DNA from: Lysobacter helvus
GTDB taxonomy: Bacteria; Pseudomonadota; Gammaproteobacteria; Xanthomonadales; Xanthomonadaceae
Direction: 5' to 3'
Length of the DNA stretch: 64,000 bases
Assembly (NCBI RefSeq): GCF_018406645.1
Contig: NZ_AP024546.1
Span: 2,418,001 to 2,482,000 of the forward strand
Positions 1 to 7,236 of the stretch are shown here, one piece after another (position 1 is the first letter of the stretch; each line of letters opens with the position of its first letter). The position numbers were made by a program, and so were the translations under genes. The notes below the pieces were generated by a model. It did no database searches, was not told where the DNA came from, and worked only from the letters and a program-made list of their open reading frames with translations.

Positions 1-519
1 GACGAAGTTGAACGTGGTGCCCGAGCCGTCGGCGCGGTGCAGGACGGTGATCTTCTTCGCCGGCAGCTGCAGGCCGCTGTTGAGTTCGACGATGCGCGGG
101 TCGTTCCACATCGTGACCTTGCCGAGGAAGATGTCGGCCAGCAGCGGGCCGTCGAGCTTCATCGCACCGGCCTGGATGCCGGGGACGTTGACGACCGGCA
201 CGACGCCGCCGATCACCGACGGGAACTGCGCGAGGCCGAATTTGGCGAGCTCTTCCGGCTTCATCGGCGCGTCGGACGAACCGAAATCAACGGTGCCGGC
301 CTTGATCTGCGCGATGCCGCCGCCGGAGCCGATGGACTGGTAGTTCACCTTCTTGCTGGTGGCCGCGGCGTAGTCGGAGGACCACTTCGACATGATCGGG
401 TAGACGAACGAAGCGCCCGCGCCGGTGACGTCGGCGGCACTGGCGGCAGACGCGAACCCACCGGCCAGGACGAGCGCCAGGGTGAGCGTGGTGGTGCGAA
501 GCGACTGGAACTTGGACAC
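1..519 (-). CDS. pstS: Phosphate ABC transporter substrate-binding protein PstS (C-terminal part outside window)
   Basis: Periplasmic phosphate-binding component of the PstSCAB high-affinity importer. Only the first 173 codons are in the window. A Sec signal peptide (about residues 1-28, ending ASAASA) is followed by the family opening DVTGAGASFVYPIMSKW, then IGSGGGIAQIKAGTVDFGSSDAPM and HRADGSGTTFNF, the PstS phosphate-loop motifs. The start is GTG at 519, preceded by a strong GAGGAG about 10 nt upstream; no ATG fits better. A Pho box array lies about 40-85 bp upstream, so PhoB control is expected. The OprO-like porin lies upstream on the same strand. Confidence 0.95.
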   Translation of the reverse strand, partial: MSKFQSLRTTTLTLALVLAGGFASAASAADVTGAGASFVYPIMSKWSSDYAAATSKKVNYQSIGSGGGIAQIKAGTVDFGSSDAPMKPEELAKFGLAQFPSVIGGVVPVVNVPGIQAGAMKLDGPLLADIFLGKVTMWNDPRIVELNSGLQLPAKKITVLHRADGSGTTFNFV

Positions 520-559
520 GGGCGCAACTCCTCGAGTGGATGCGCGCATTCCATAACCA

Positions 560-603
560 TCCGATGACAGTGCGATGTTGGCGATATGACAGGCGCGTGA
601 CAT
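560..603 (-). promoter_or_regulatory. Pho box array (PhoB sites) upstream of pstS
   Basis: On the minus strand, four consecutive 11-bp units read ATGTCACGCGC, CTGTCATATCG, CCAACATCGCA and CTGTCATCGGA. Three of the four carry TGTCA in exact 11-bp phase, the known geometry of tandem PhoB half-sites (CTGTCAT). The array lies about 40 bp before the GTG start of pstS, with an AT-containing stretch (TTATGGAAT) between them that could serve as the -10 region. Confidence 0.8.
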
Positions 604-647
604 CCGGCGGGCGGGTCAGGCTTCTTGTGCGGATTCAGGTTTGCGTC

Positions 648-667
648 GTCCCCGCGGAAGCGGGGAC
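648..667. repeat. REP-like short hairpin
   Basis: GTCCCCGC-GGAA-GCGGGGAC, a perfect 8-bp stem with a tetraloop inside the wider string CGTCGTCCCCGCGGAAGCGG. It resembles the abundant CGTCATCCCCGCGAAAGCGGGG extragenic palindrome of proteobacteria. It lies between pstS and the upstream porin gene. Confidence 0.6.
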
Positions 668-695
668 ACCCATTGGGGGCGCTCCGCCACGCCCC

Positions 696-748
696 GTCGC
701 ACAGTCTTTTCTGCCGCAAGAGCAACGCGGCAGAAAAGACTGTGCGAC
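696..748. repeat. 22-bp perfect inverted repeat (long hairpin)
   Basis: The left arm at 696-717 (beginning GTCGCACAGTCTTTTCTGCC) and the right arm at 727-748 are exact reverse complements around a 9-nt spacer (AAGAGCAAC). No T-run follows on either strand, so it is not an ordinary terminator. It lies 29 bp after the REP-like stem. Confidence 0.85.
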
Positions 749-1221
749 GTGACGCGTCGGATCTCGTCGCCGTTTTGTTCGCGCTAACACGCTTGCGTAG
801 ACCCGCGCACCGAATCGGAGGGTCGCTGGCGAACACATCTTCTCCGGATGGACGGCGCGCCGCCCACCTCGAGCCCTCGCATCTGAAATGCCTCACTGCT
901 CTCTGGCAGGCGGGGCGCCTGTCCAAGTCTGTGCCTTCCACACATTAGGAAGGAAAGCGGTCGCGCCGTGCTCTTGATTGTCGCGAAAGAATTGATTGGG
1001 TTGTGCGTGCGTTACCACGCACGCCAGCGACCCTTGGAAAAGGTCGGCCCCTTGATCGAAAAGGCTCGAATGGTGATGCCCCAGCCCGTGGTGGGGTGAG
1101 AATTTTCGCCGCCACGTCGGCGAGAAATTCTTACCACGCCGCGGGTTCGGGCGACGCGGTCTTCACCCCAGGCGGGCTTCTGCAGCGCACCCAAAACCCC
1201 TGCTTTCCCACGAGCGCAAAA
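749..1221. other. Intergenic stretch without a supportable gene
   Basis: Together with the flanking elements this belongs to a 755-bp gap between pstS and the porin. Short open frames exist on both strands, but none has a ribosome site, family features or codon structure worth calling. The only structure seen is an imperfect inverted repeat at 1087-1140. Confidence 0.6.
1087..1140. repeat. Imperfect inverted repeat with AT-rich core
   Basis: The left arm at 1087-1111 (CGTGGTGGGGTGAGAATTTT...) pairs with the right arm at 1118-1140 (CGGCGAGAAATTCTTACCAC...) around CCACGT. There is a four-base bulge and a few mismatches. The AATT-containing core stands out in very GC-rich DNA. Function unknown. 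Confidence 0.5.
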
Positions 1222-1252
1222 CAAAAAAAAGCGCGGCCGAAGCCGCGCTTTT
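1222..1252 (-). terminator. Rho-independent terminator of the porin gene
   Basis: GCGCGGC-CGAA-GCCGCGC stem (1231-1248) flanked by A8 on the left and TTTT on the right. Read on the minus strand, it gives a stable stem followed by a run of T, 22 bp after the porin stop codon. Confidence 0.85.
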
Positions 1253-1274
1253 CCCGACCCTATGGGGGAGTCGA

Positions 1275-2552
1275 TTACCAGTAGAACTGCACGCGCGCTT
1301 CCACGATGCTCGGGTTGTCGTCCACGAACGCGTTGAACGTGCGGTTGTTGTTGATCGGATCGGCGGCCTGCGTAGCGCTGGTGCGGCCGATGAAGCGCGT
1401 GCTGCTGACGTCGACGTAGTTCAGCATGAACTTGAAGTTCGAACGCCAGTACCAGTTCACGCCGACCGTCCAGGTATCCATCTCGCCGCCGAGCGCACCG
1501 ATCACCGTCGGGTTCGCCGTCGGCGTCGCGCCCGGGATCACCGAGCCATCGTTCAGGTCGATCGTGTCGTAGCGCAGCGCCAGCTGGAACATGCCGCTGC
1601 CCGGGTTGTTCGGCAGCGGCGTGGACGGCGTGCCCGACTTGTAGCCCCAGGTTTCGCCCGTGATGTTCCAGACGCCGGAGATGTAGCCGCTGGACGCCTT
1701 GAAGTCACCCGCGACGCCGCTGTAGCGGTCCGTCGTGCTGGTCATGTACTCGCCCTGCAGCTTGAACGGGCCATGCACCCAGAACGATTCCAGGCCCGTC
1801 GTCGCGATGCGGTCCGTGTTGCGCAGCGCGCCGGTATCGACGATGCGCTGGCCGGCCAGGTCGGCGTCCGGACGCGCGCGCCACTGCACCGTGTCGGTAA
1901 AGGTGTCGTAGTTGTTGTACGACAGGCCCACGTGGAAGATCGAGCCCGTCGCGTTGATGGGCGCCCAGTAGGCGCGCACGCCCCAGCCCGGACCGTGCGG
2001 CGTCGGCGCCGGATGCTCGGTGAGTTCCTTGGTGAAGACGCTGCCGGCGATCGCCCAGTTGTTGTCGCCGTACTGGTACATCGCACCGAGGCGGCGCGCG
2101 ATGCCGAAGGTGTTGGTGGTGACGGCCTTGGAGATGAAGTCGTTGTTCTTCGTCGACGACAGCTCTTCGAGCGAGTTGAGCTGCTTGTACTGGCCGACCT
2201 GGAAGAAGTGGTTGGCGTTGCCGCGGATCTTGTACTTGGCGTTGACGTCGAGCCACTTGTCGGCCTTCGCGTCGTAACCGAGCACCCACTCGAGGTTGCC
2301 CGGGCCCTTGCCCTTGAGCACGAGTTCGGCGCGGCGCATTTCGAAGTCGGCGTCCTTGCCGTCCGGCGCATCGCCGTTGAGGTTGGCGAAGTCGTTGTTG
2401 AACCAGTTGCCGTCGGCCTGGACCAGGCCTTCGAAGGTGACTTCGGAATCGGCGATGACGTCGAGCGCGACCTGCGCGTGCGCGGCGGGCGCGGCGAACA
2501 TGCCAAGCGCGCCGAGGACGGCGAGGGTCAGGGTGCTGCGGGTGAGGTTCAT
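1275..2552 (-). CDS. Phosphate-selective porin (OprO/OprP family)
   Basis: Outer membrane beta-barrel channel of the polyphosphate/phosphate porin family, 425 aa. It has a Sec signal peptide (MNLTRSTLTLAVLGALGMFA...AHA, cleavage near residue 26). Family features include DGNWFNNDFAN, DFEMRRAELVLKGK and GYDAKADKWLDVNAKYKI, barrel strands with alternating aromatic residues, and the terminal aromatic signature VEARVQFYW. Adjacency to pstS supports phosphate uptake. Two TGTCAC words occur upstream, but they are 18 bp apart and not in Pho box phase. A weak GAAGGG precedes the ATG. Confidence 0.88.
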   Translation of the reverse strand: MNLTRSTLTLAVLGALGMFAAPAAHAQVALDVIADSEVTFEGLVQADGNWFNNDFANLNGDAPDGKDADFEMRRAELVLKGKGPGNLEWVLGYDAKADKWLDVNAKYKIRGNANHFFQVGQYKQLNSLEELSSTKNNDFISKAVTTNTFGIARRLGAMYQYGDNNWAIAGSVFTKELTEHPAPTPHGPGWGVRAYWAPINATGSIFHVGLSYNNYDTFTDTVQWRARPDADLAGQRIVDTGALRNTDRIATTGLESFWVHGPFKLQGEYMTSTTDRYSGVAGDFKASSGYISGVWNITGETWGYKSGTPSTPLPNNPGSGMFQLALRYDTIDLNDGSVIPGATPTANPTVIGALGGEMDTWTVGVNWYWRSNFKFMLNYVDVSSTRFIGRTSATQAADPINNNRTFNAFVDDNPSIVEARVQFYW

Positions 2553-2612
2553 GGCGAGCCCTTCGGGCGGGGTGGTGAGGAATGCCGCGCAGCCTAGGGC
2601 GTGAATCTTTCG

Positions 2613-3332
2613 TTATTGTGACAAGTTGCGGGCGCGTGACACTTTCGGTGCGATTGCTTGCGGCGGTGGGGTCTTGTCGGGGAAGCGGCAAAGGTCCGCG
2701 ATCGGGCAGCCCGGGCAGTTGGGTTTGCGCGCGAGGCACGTGTAGCGGCCGTGGAGGATCAGCCAGTGGTGCGCATCGTGCAGGAATTCGGCGGGGATCA
2801 CGTGCACGAGGTTGTCCTCCACCGTGCGTACGTCCTTGCCCGGCGCCAGGCCCGTGCGGTTGGCGACGCGGAAGATGTGCGTGTCCACCGCCATCGTGGG
2901 TTCGCCGAAGGCGGTGTTGAGGACCACGTTCGCGGTCTTGCGGCCGACACCGGGGAGGGCTTCGAGCGCTTCGCGGGTGCGCGGCACTTGCCCGTCGTGC
3001 TCGTCCAGCAGCTGTTGCGACAGCGCCATGACATTGGCGGCCTTGGTGTTGAACAGGCCGATGGTGGCGATCGCCTTCTTCAGTTTCGCTTCGCCGAGGG
3101 CGACGATCGCGGCCGGCGTGTTGGCGACCGGGAAGAGTTTGCGCGTGGCCTTGTTGACGCCGACATCGGTGGCCTGCGCGGACAGCACCACGGCGACCAA
3201 GAGTTCGAACGGGCTCTTGAACTCGAGCTCGGTGGTGGGATGCGGGTTGAGTTCGCGCAGGCGCGTGAAGAGTTCGGTGATTTCGGCGCGGGTGAGCTTC
3301 GTGCGCTTCGTCCTGCGGGCGGGCTGCTTCAT
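2613..3332 (-). CDS. nth: Endonuclease III (DNA glycosylase/AP lyase)
   Basis: Base-excision repair enzyme that removes oxidised pyrimidines and cleaves abasic sites; 239 aa. The helix-hairpin-helix LPGVGRKTANVVL carries the catalytic Lys and is followed by AVDTHIFRVANR with the catalytic Asp. The [4Fe-4S] cluster ligands are C-x6-C-x2-C-x5-C in CLARKPNCPGCPIADLC near the C-terminus. The start codon overlaps the stop of the upstream Cys-rich gene by four bases (ATGA), so it is translationally coupled in an echA/Cys-rich/nth operon. Confidence 0.96.
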   Translation of the reverse strand: MKQPARRTKRTKLTRAEITELFTRLRELNPHPTTELEFKSPFELLVAVVLSAQATDVGVNKATRKLFPVANTPAAIVALGEAKLKKAIATIGLFNTKAANVMALSQQLLDEHDGQVPRTREALEALPGVGRKTANVVLNTAFGEPTMAVDTHIFRVANRTGLAPGKDVRTVEDNLVHVIPAEFLHDAHHWLILHGRYTCLARKPNCPGCPIADLCRFPDKTPPPQAIAPKVSRARNLSQ

Positions 3333-3697
3333 TCGGGCTTGCGTTGTGCGGCGCGGGCTTTCGCGCGGGCGAGGGCGGCCGCGGCGGCGGGCGGGAGCGT
3401 CGGCTTCGCGACGTCCGGCGTGGCGACCGGGGTGCGGCGCGCATCGCGTTCGGCGCGGCGGCGTTCGAGGCGGGCGTTGCGGGCGCGGAAGCGTTCGCGG
3501 GCGTCGAGGGCGGCGCGGCGTGCGTCGCGTGCGTTCGCGAGCAGCGCGCTACAGGCGGGCCTGCAGGCGTCGCATTCGATCGCGCCGAGCAAGCCTGCGT
3601 CGAGCGCGCGATCCACATCGTCGACGCGCAGGGCATCGACGATGCGATGCGCGGCCTCGCCGCGCGGATCAACGCAACCGCACACCGTGCAGGGCAT
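3329..3697 (-). CDS. Small cysteine-rich protein with basic Ala/Arg tail, unknown function
   Basis: 122 aa. The N-terminus MPCTVCGC and a later CDACRPAC give five to six cysteines in two knots, which could ligate a metal or Fe-S centre. The rest is a predicted coiled, Arg/Ala-rich segment (about 55-95) ending in a Pro/Ala/Lys tail. That tail resembles the C-terminal extensions seen on RnfB/RsxB proteins, which often neighbour nth in gammaproteobacteria, but no ferredoxin domain is present here. It starts 1 nt inside the upstream crotonase stop (TGATG) and overlaps nth by 4 nt, so expression is coupled. No family assignment is made. Confidence 0.6.
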   Translation of the reverse strand: MPCTVCGCVDPRGEAAHRIVDALRVDDVDRALDAGLLGAIECDACRPACSALLANARDARRAALDARERFRARNARLERRRAERDARRTPVATPDVAKPTLPPAAAAALARAKARAAQRKPE

Positions 3698-4494
3698 CAG
3701 CGGCCGTTGAACGCAGGCTTGCGGCGTTCGAGGAACGCGGTGGTGCCTTCGCGCATGTCGTCGGTCGCGAACATCAAACCGAACTGCGCGCTCTCGTATT
3801 CCAGGCCTTCCTCGATGCCGCATTCGCCGCCGACGGCGATGCAGTCGAGGATGCCGCGCATCGCGAGCGGGGCTGCGTTCGCGAGTTGCTCCGCGAAGGC
3901 CATGACGTGCGATTCCAGCTCCGCCGCCGGCACCACGCGATTGACGATGCCGAGGTGCAACGCGCGCGCCGCGTCGATCGGCGCGCCGGCCAGGCACAGT
4001 TCCAGCGTGGCGGCGCGACCGGCCAGGCGCAGCAGGCGCTGCGTGCCGCCGAAGCCGGGGATGAGGCCGAGGTTGATCTCGGGCTGGCCGACCTTCGCGG
4101 TGTCGGACGCGATGCGCAGGTGGCAGCTCATCGCCAGTTCCAGGCCGCCGCCGAGCGCGAAGCCGTTGACCATCGCGATCACGGGCTTCGGCATGCGTTC
4201 GATGCGCCGCATCATGCGTTGGCCGCGCAGCGAGAAGTCGCGCCCTTCGACCGGCGTGAGGGCGTGCATTTCGGCGATGTCGGCGCCCGCGACGAAGGCC
4301 TTCGGCCCGCTGCCCGTGAGGATCACGACGCGCACGGCCGGGTCCGCGGCGGCCGCATCGAAGGCGCGATGCAGGGCGTCCAGGGTGGCGAGGTTCAGCG
4401 CGTTGAGCTTGTCGGGGCGGTGGACCGTGAGGATTCTTATCGCGCCGTGGTCGGTGGTGAGCAGGACGGCGTCGTTCTGGGCGGAGTCGGTCAT
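3697..4494 (-). CDS. Enoyl-CoA hydratase/isomerase (crotonase) family protein
   Basis: 265 aa, crotonase fold. The oxyanion-hole segments KAFVAGADIAEM and NGFALGGGLELAMSCHLRIA are intact, and GQPEINLGLIPGFGGTQRL carries the second catalytic Glu region typical of true enoyl-CoA hydratases (beta-oxidation of 2-enoyl-CoA). The start at MTDSAQND was chosen because the upstream extension is low-complexity and unlike the family. First gene of a coupled minus-strand set with the Cys-rich gene and nth, divergent from the FkpA-like gene. The exact acyl substrate is not deducible. Confidence 0.88.
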   Translation of the reverse strand: MTDSAQNDAVLLTTDHGAIRILTVHRPDKLNALNLATLDALHRAFDAAAADPAVRVVILTGSGPKAFVAGADIAEMHALTPVEGRDFSLRGQRMMRRIERMPKPVIAMVNGFALGGGLELAMSCHLRIASDTAKVGQPEINLGLIPGFGGTQRLLRLAGRAATLELCLAGAPIDAARALHLGIVNRVVPAAELESHVMAFAEQLANAAPLAMRGILDCIAVGGECGIEEGLEYESAQFGLMFATDDMREGTTAFLERRKPAFNGR

Positions 4495-4758
4495 TCGGAA
4501 AGCTCGCTGGGGCGTGTTCGAAGGGGGGCGGGTCGCGCGCACCGCCGCTTTCACGGGGAAAAACGCGGCGAACCGGGGCGCGGAACTAAACCTGCGGGGT
4601 CCGGTCAGAGGGCCCGGTCGTCAGTGGCGATTCAGCGCGGCGGCCGCTATCCTAGCGCGCCCTTCCGGGACCAACGGACGGGCAATCCCCGGGGTGGCCT
4701 GCATGCGCAATACATCGCGCCGGATCGCTTCGATTCCTACCCAGAGAGGTTGTACCGA

Positions 4759-5457
4759 ATGAAGTTGCGCCTGCTTGCCGCCAGTGTCGCGGCCCTCACC
4801 CTTGTGTCCGGCCTCGCGCTGGCGCAGGACACCACGACCGAAAAGGGCAAGCTCAGTTATTACTTCGGCTACCAGTTCGGTCGCGACCTCGCCGAGAGTG
4901 GCGAACAGGTCGACGTCAACACGCTGGTCAAGGCCGTCCAGGACGGCTACGGCAAGAAGCAGCCTGCGCTGGCCGAAAAGGACCTGCGCCCGGCGGTCGA
5001 AGCCTTCCAGAAGCGCCAGCAGGCGAAGGCCGCTGCCGCCAAGGCCGCGTTCGACAAGGATGCCGCCGCCAACAAGACCAAGAGCGACCAGTACCTGGCC
5101 GCCAACAAGGCCAAGGCCGGCGTGAAGACGCTCGCCGGCGCCAGTGGCGTGCAGTACCGCGTGATGGAGCCGGGCACCGGCGCCAAGCCCACGGCCAACA
5201 GCACGCTCGCGCTGGAAGTCGGTGGTCCGTACCTGTTCGGCCAGAAGGCCGCGGACGACAAGATCCAGAACATCCCGAGCATCAAGCTGAGCGAAGTGCA
5301 GATGCCGGCGATGCGCGAAGCCCTGGCGCAGATGCCGGCGGGTTCGAAGTGGGAGATCGTCGTTCCGCCGGCCAGCGCCTTCGGCGCCGACCCGCGCACC
5401 GGCTTCCCGCCGAACGTCGCGGTCGCCTTCGAAGTGAAGCTGGTCAGCGTCAAGTAA
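4759..5457 (+). CDS. FkpA-like periplasmic protein with divergent FKBP domain
   Basis: 232 aa. It has a signal peptide (MKLRLLAASVAALTLVSGLALA), then the FKBP N-terminal dimerisation domain (KLSYYFGYQFGRDLAESG..., about 28-125, with a long Ala/Lys helix). The C-terminal FKBP-like domain (about 128-232) ends FGADPRTGFPPNVAVAFEVKLVSV. The usual strand HYTGTLxDGxxFDSS is missing, so prolyl isomerase activity is doubtful while a chaperone role is plausible. GAGAGG lies about 10 nt before the ATG. Confidence 0.85.
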   Translation: MKLRLLAASVAALTLVSGLALAQDTTTEKGKLSYYFGYQFGRDLAESGEQVDVNTLVKAVQDGYGKKQPALAEKDLRPAVEAFQKRQQAKAAAAKAAFDKDAAANKTKSDQYLAANKAKAGVKTLAGASGVQYRVMEPGTGAKPTANSTLALEVGGPYLFGQKAADDKIQNIPSIKLSEVQMPAMREALAQMPAGSKWEIVVPPASAFGADPRTGFPPNVAVAFEVKLVSVK

Positions 5458-5480
5458 CACCTCGCAGTCGCAAGACGACG

Positions 5481-5510
5481 AACGCCGGCCCCGCGCCGGC
5501 GTTTGTTTTT
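5481..5510 (+). terminator. Rho-independent terminator after the FkpA-like gene
   Basis: Stem AACGCCGGC/GCCGGCGTT (5481-5503) with loop CCCGC, followed by TGTTTTT, 24 bp after the stop codon. Confidence 0.85.
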
Positions 5511-5529
5511 CTGATGAGAGTTCTCCATC

Positions 5530-5721
5530 GTGCATTCCATGACTTTCCGCGCCGTCCTCAGTCCTTGCGTCGGCATCTGCAGCCTCGACGACCTGGGGCT
5601 GTGCACGGGGTGCCGTCGCACCACGGCGGAGATCGCACGCTGGGGCCAGATGAACGATGACGAGCGCCTGCGCCTGATGGAAATCGTCCTGCCGCAGCGC
5701 GCGCCCTTCGACGCGCAATGA
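5530..5721 (+). CDS. DUF1289 family small Cys protein
   Basis: 63 aa. The family signature SPCVGICSLDDLGLCTGCRR is a C-x3-C-x8-C-x2-C probable metal-binding knot, followed by TTAEIARW and a short helix, as in YdhL-type DUF1289 proteins (function not established). GTG at 5530 is preferred because GAGAG lies 10 nt upstream; ATG at 5539 is the alternative. Its stop overlaps the start of the NUDIX gene (ATGA). Confidence 0.85.
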   Translation: MHSMTFRAVLSPCVGICSLDDLGLCTGCRRTTAEIARWGQMNDDERLRLMEIVLPQRAPFDAQ

Positions 5722-6365
5722 CGCTGGACCTGGCGCACCTGCGCGCGGTGCTGCATCCGACCGACGCGCCTCCCGCCGGTCCCGGCTGGAACCACGCCGA
5801 ACTCGACGGCCTGTTGCCCGATCCTCCGTTGCGCGAAGCCGCGGTCCTCGTGGGCCTCGTGCCGCGCATCGAGGGGTGGCAGGTGTTGCTCACGCGTCGC
5901 ACCGATGCGCTGCGGCACCACGCGGGGCAGGTGAGTTTCCCCGGCGGTCGCATCGAAGCCGTGGACGCCGATGCCATCGCCGCCGCGCTGCGCGAGAGCC
6001 GCGAAGAAATCGGCTTGCTGCCGTCGCAGGCCGCGCCCGTGGGCTTCCTCGATCCGCTGTGCACGATCACGGGCTTCCGCGTGTCGCCGCTGGTCGCGAT
6101 GGTCGATGCGGAGTTCGTCGCGCGCCCGGATCCGGGCGAAGTCGCCGAGGTCTTCGAGGTCCCGCTGGACTACATCCTCGACCCGGCCAACCTGGCCGAG
6201 CTCGAAATCACGACGGTCGGCGGTCGCCCCCTCCCGGGCGGACGGCCGCGCCGCGTGCTGGAATTCGTGGATAGAGGTAACCCGCGGAACCGGATCTGGG
6301 GCGCCACCGCCTCGATCCTGTTCAACCTGCGGGAACGCATCGCAAGCGCGACGACCGCGGGCTGA
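5718..6365 (+). CDS. NUDIX hydrolase, CoA pyrophosphatase type
   Basis: 215 aa. The Nudix box begins GGRIEA and ends RESREEIGL (about residues 76-100, GX5EX7REUXEEXGU). The extra upstream segment RHHAGQVSFPGG matches the NudL/CoA-diphosphatase signature (LLTxRTxxLxxHxGQVSFPGGxxE). Probable reaction: CoA hydrolysed to 3',5'-ADP plus 4'-phosphopantetheine. Translationally coupled to the DUF1289 gene. Confidence 0.88.
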   Translation: MTLDLAHLRAVLHPTDAPPAGPGWNHAELDGLLPDPPLREAAVLVGLVPRIEGWQVLLTRRTDALRHHAGQVSFPGGRIEAVDADAIAAALRESREEIGLLPSQAAPVGFLDPLCTITGFRVSPLVAMVDAEFVARPDPGEVAEVFEVPLDYILDPANLAELEITTVGGRPLPGGRPRRVLEFVDRGNPRNRIWGATASILFNLRERIASATTAG

Positions 6366-6387
6366 GCCCGCACACCAGGAGCGTCAC

Positions 6388-7236
6388 ATGGCCGGATGGA
6401 CCACCCTCGTGCAGGCCGAAACGCTGGCCGTCGCGCTCAATCGGCCAGACCTGGCGATCGTCGATTGCCGGTTCTCGCTGATGAATCCCCTCGCGGGCGA
6501 AAGCGCCTACCTCGACGGCCACATCCCGGGCGCGGTGTACGCGCACTTGGAGCGCGACCTGTCCGACATGACGCCCGGTGGCGAAGGCCGCCATCCGTGG
6601 CCGAAGGCGGAAACCTTCACCGCGAAGCTCGGCGCGTGGGGCATCCGGCCGGAACACCAGATCGTCGCGTACGACGATGGCGAAGGTGCGCACGCGGCGC
6701 GCTTCTGGTTCCTGATGCGCATGCTCGGCCACGAGAAAGTGGCCGTGCTCGATGCAGGCTGGAAGCATTGGACGTCGGTGGGCCTGCCCGTGGATTCGCA
6801 GGTGCCCAAGCCGGTGACCGGGCGCTATCCCGGCACGTTCGATACGTCGCGCTTGCTCGACAGCGCGCAGGTGCAGGCGCGCCTCGCGCAAGGCGAGATG
6901 CTGATCGATGCGCGCGCGGCGGACCGCTTCCGCGGCGAGAACGAAATGATCGATCGCATCGCCGGCCACGTGCCGGGCGCGGTCAATCGTCCGTATCCGG
7001 ACAACCTGCTCCACGATCACTTCAAGACGCCGATGCAGCTCGCCGACGAATTCCGCGCGTTGCTCGGGCACACATCGCCGGAGCAGGTGATGGTGATGTG
7101 CGGCTCGGGCGTCACGGCGTGCCACCACCTGCTGGCGATGGAGCGCGCGGGGCTGCGCGGTGCGCGCCTGTATACCGGATCGTGGAGCGGCTGGATCACC
7201 GATCCGGCGCGGCCCATCGCAACCGGCGAGGCCTGA
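6388..7236 (+). CDS. sseA: Thiosulfate/3-mercaptopyruvate sulfurtransferase
   Basis: 282 aa with two rhodanese domains. The C-terminal domain carries the active loop CGSGVTAC; this CGSGVT(A) form is typical of 3-mercaptopyruvate sulfurtransferases. The N-terminal domain has Asp (AYDDGEGAHAAR) where the Cys would be and is structural, as usual in the family. It acts in the cytoplasm, transferring sulfur to thiophilic acceptors. AGGAG lies 6-7 nt before the ATG. Its stop abuts the stop of the convergent crotonase gene. Confidence 0.9.
   Translation: MAGWTTLVQAETLAVALNRPDLAIVDCRFSLMNPLAGESAYLDGHIPGAVYAHLERDLSDMTPGGEGRHPWPKAETFTAKLGAWGIRPEHQIVAYDDGEGAHAARFWFLMRMLGHEKVAVLDAGWKHWTSVGLPVDSQVPKPVTGRYPGTFDTSRLLDSAQVQARLAQGEMLIDARAADRFRGENEMIDRIAGHVPGAVNRPYPDNLLHDHFKTPMQLADEFRALLGHTSPEQVMVMCGSGVTACHHLLAMERAGLRGARLYTGSWSGWITDPARPIATGEA

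Noticed and set aside
625-948. Open frames in the pstS-porin gap
   Set aside because: They run through the REP-like stem and the 22-bp hairpin, lack ribosome sites and show no protein-like composition.
2619-2641. Two TGTCAC words upstream of the porin as a Pho box
   Set aside because: They are 18 bp apart, not a multiple of 11, and there is no further half-site; kept only as a remark.
1705-3672. Very long open frame antisense/out of frame to the porin and nth genes
   Set aside because: High GC makes stop codons rare; the translation is low-complexity Arg/Pro/Ala and overlaps two well-supported genes. The same applies to the long frames opposite uvrA, ileS, murJ/ribF, the efflux operon and mutS.
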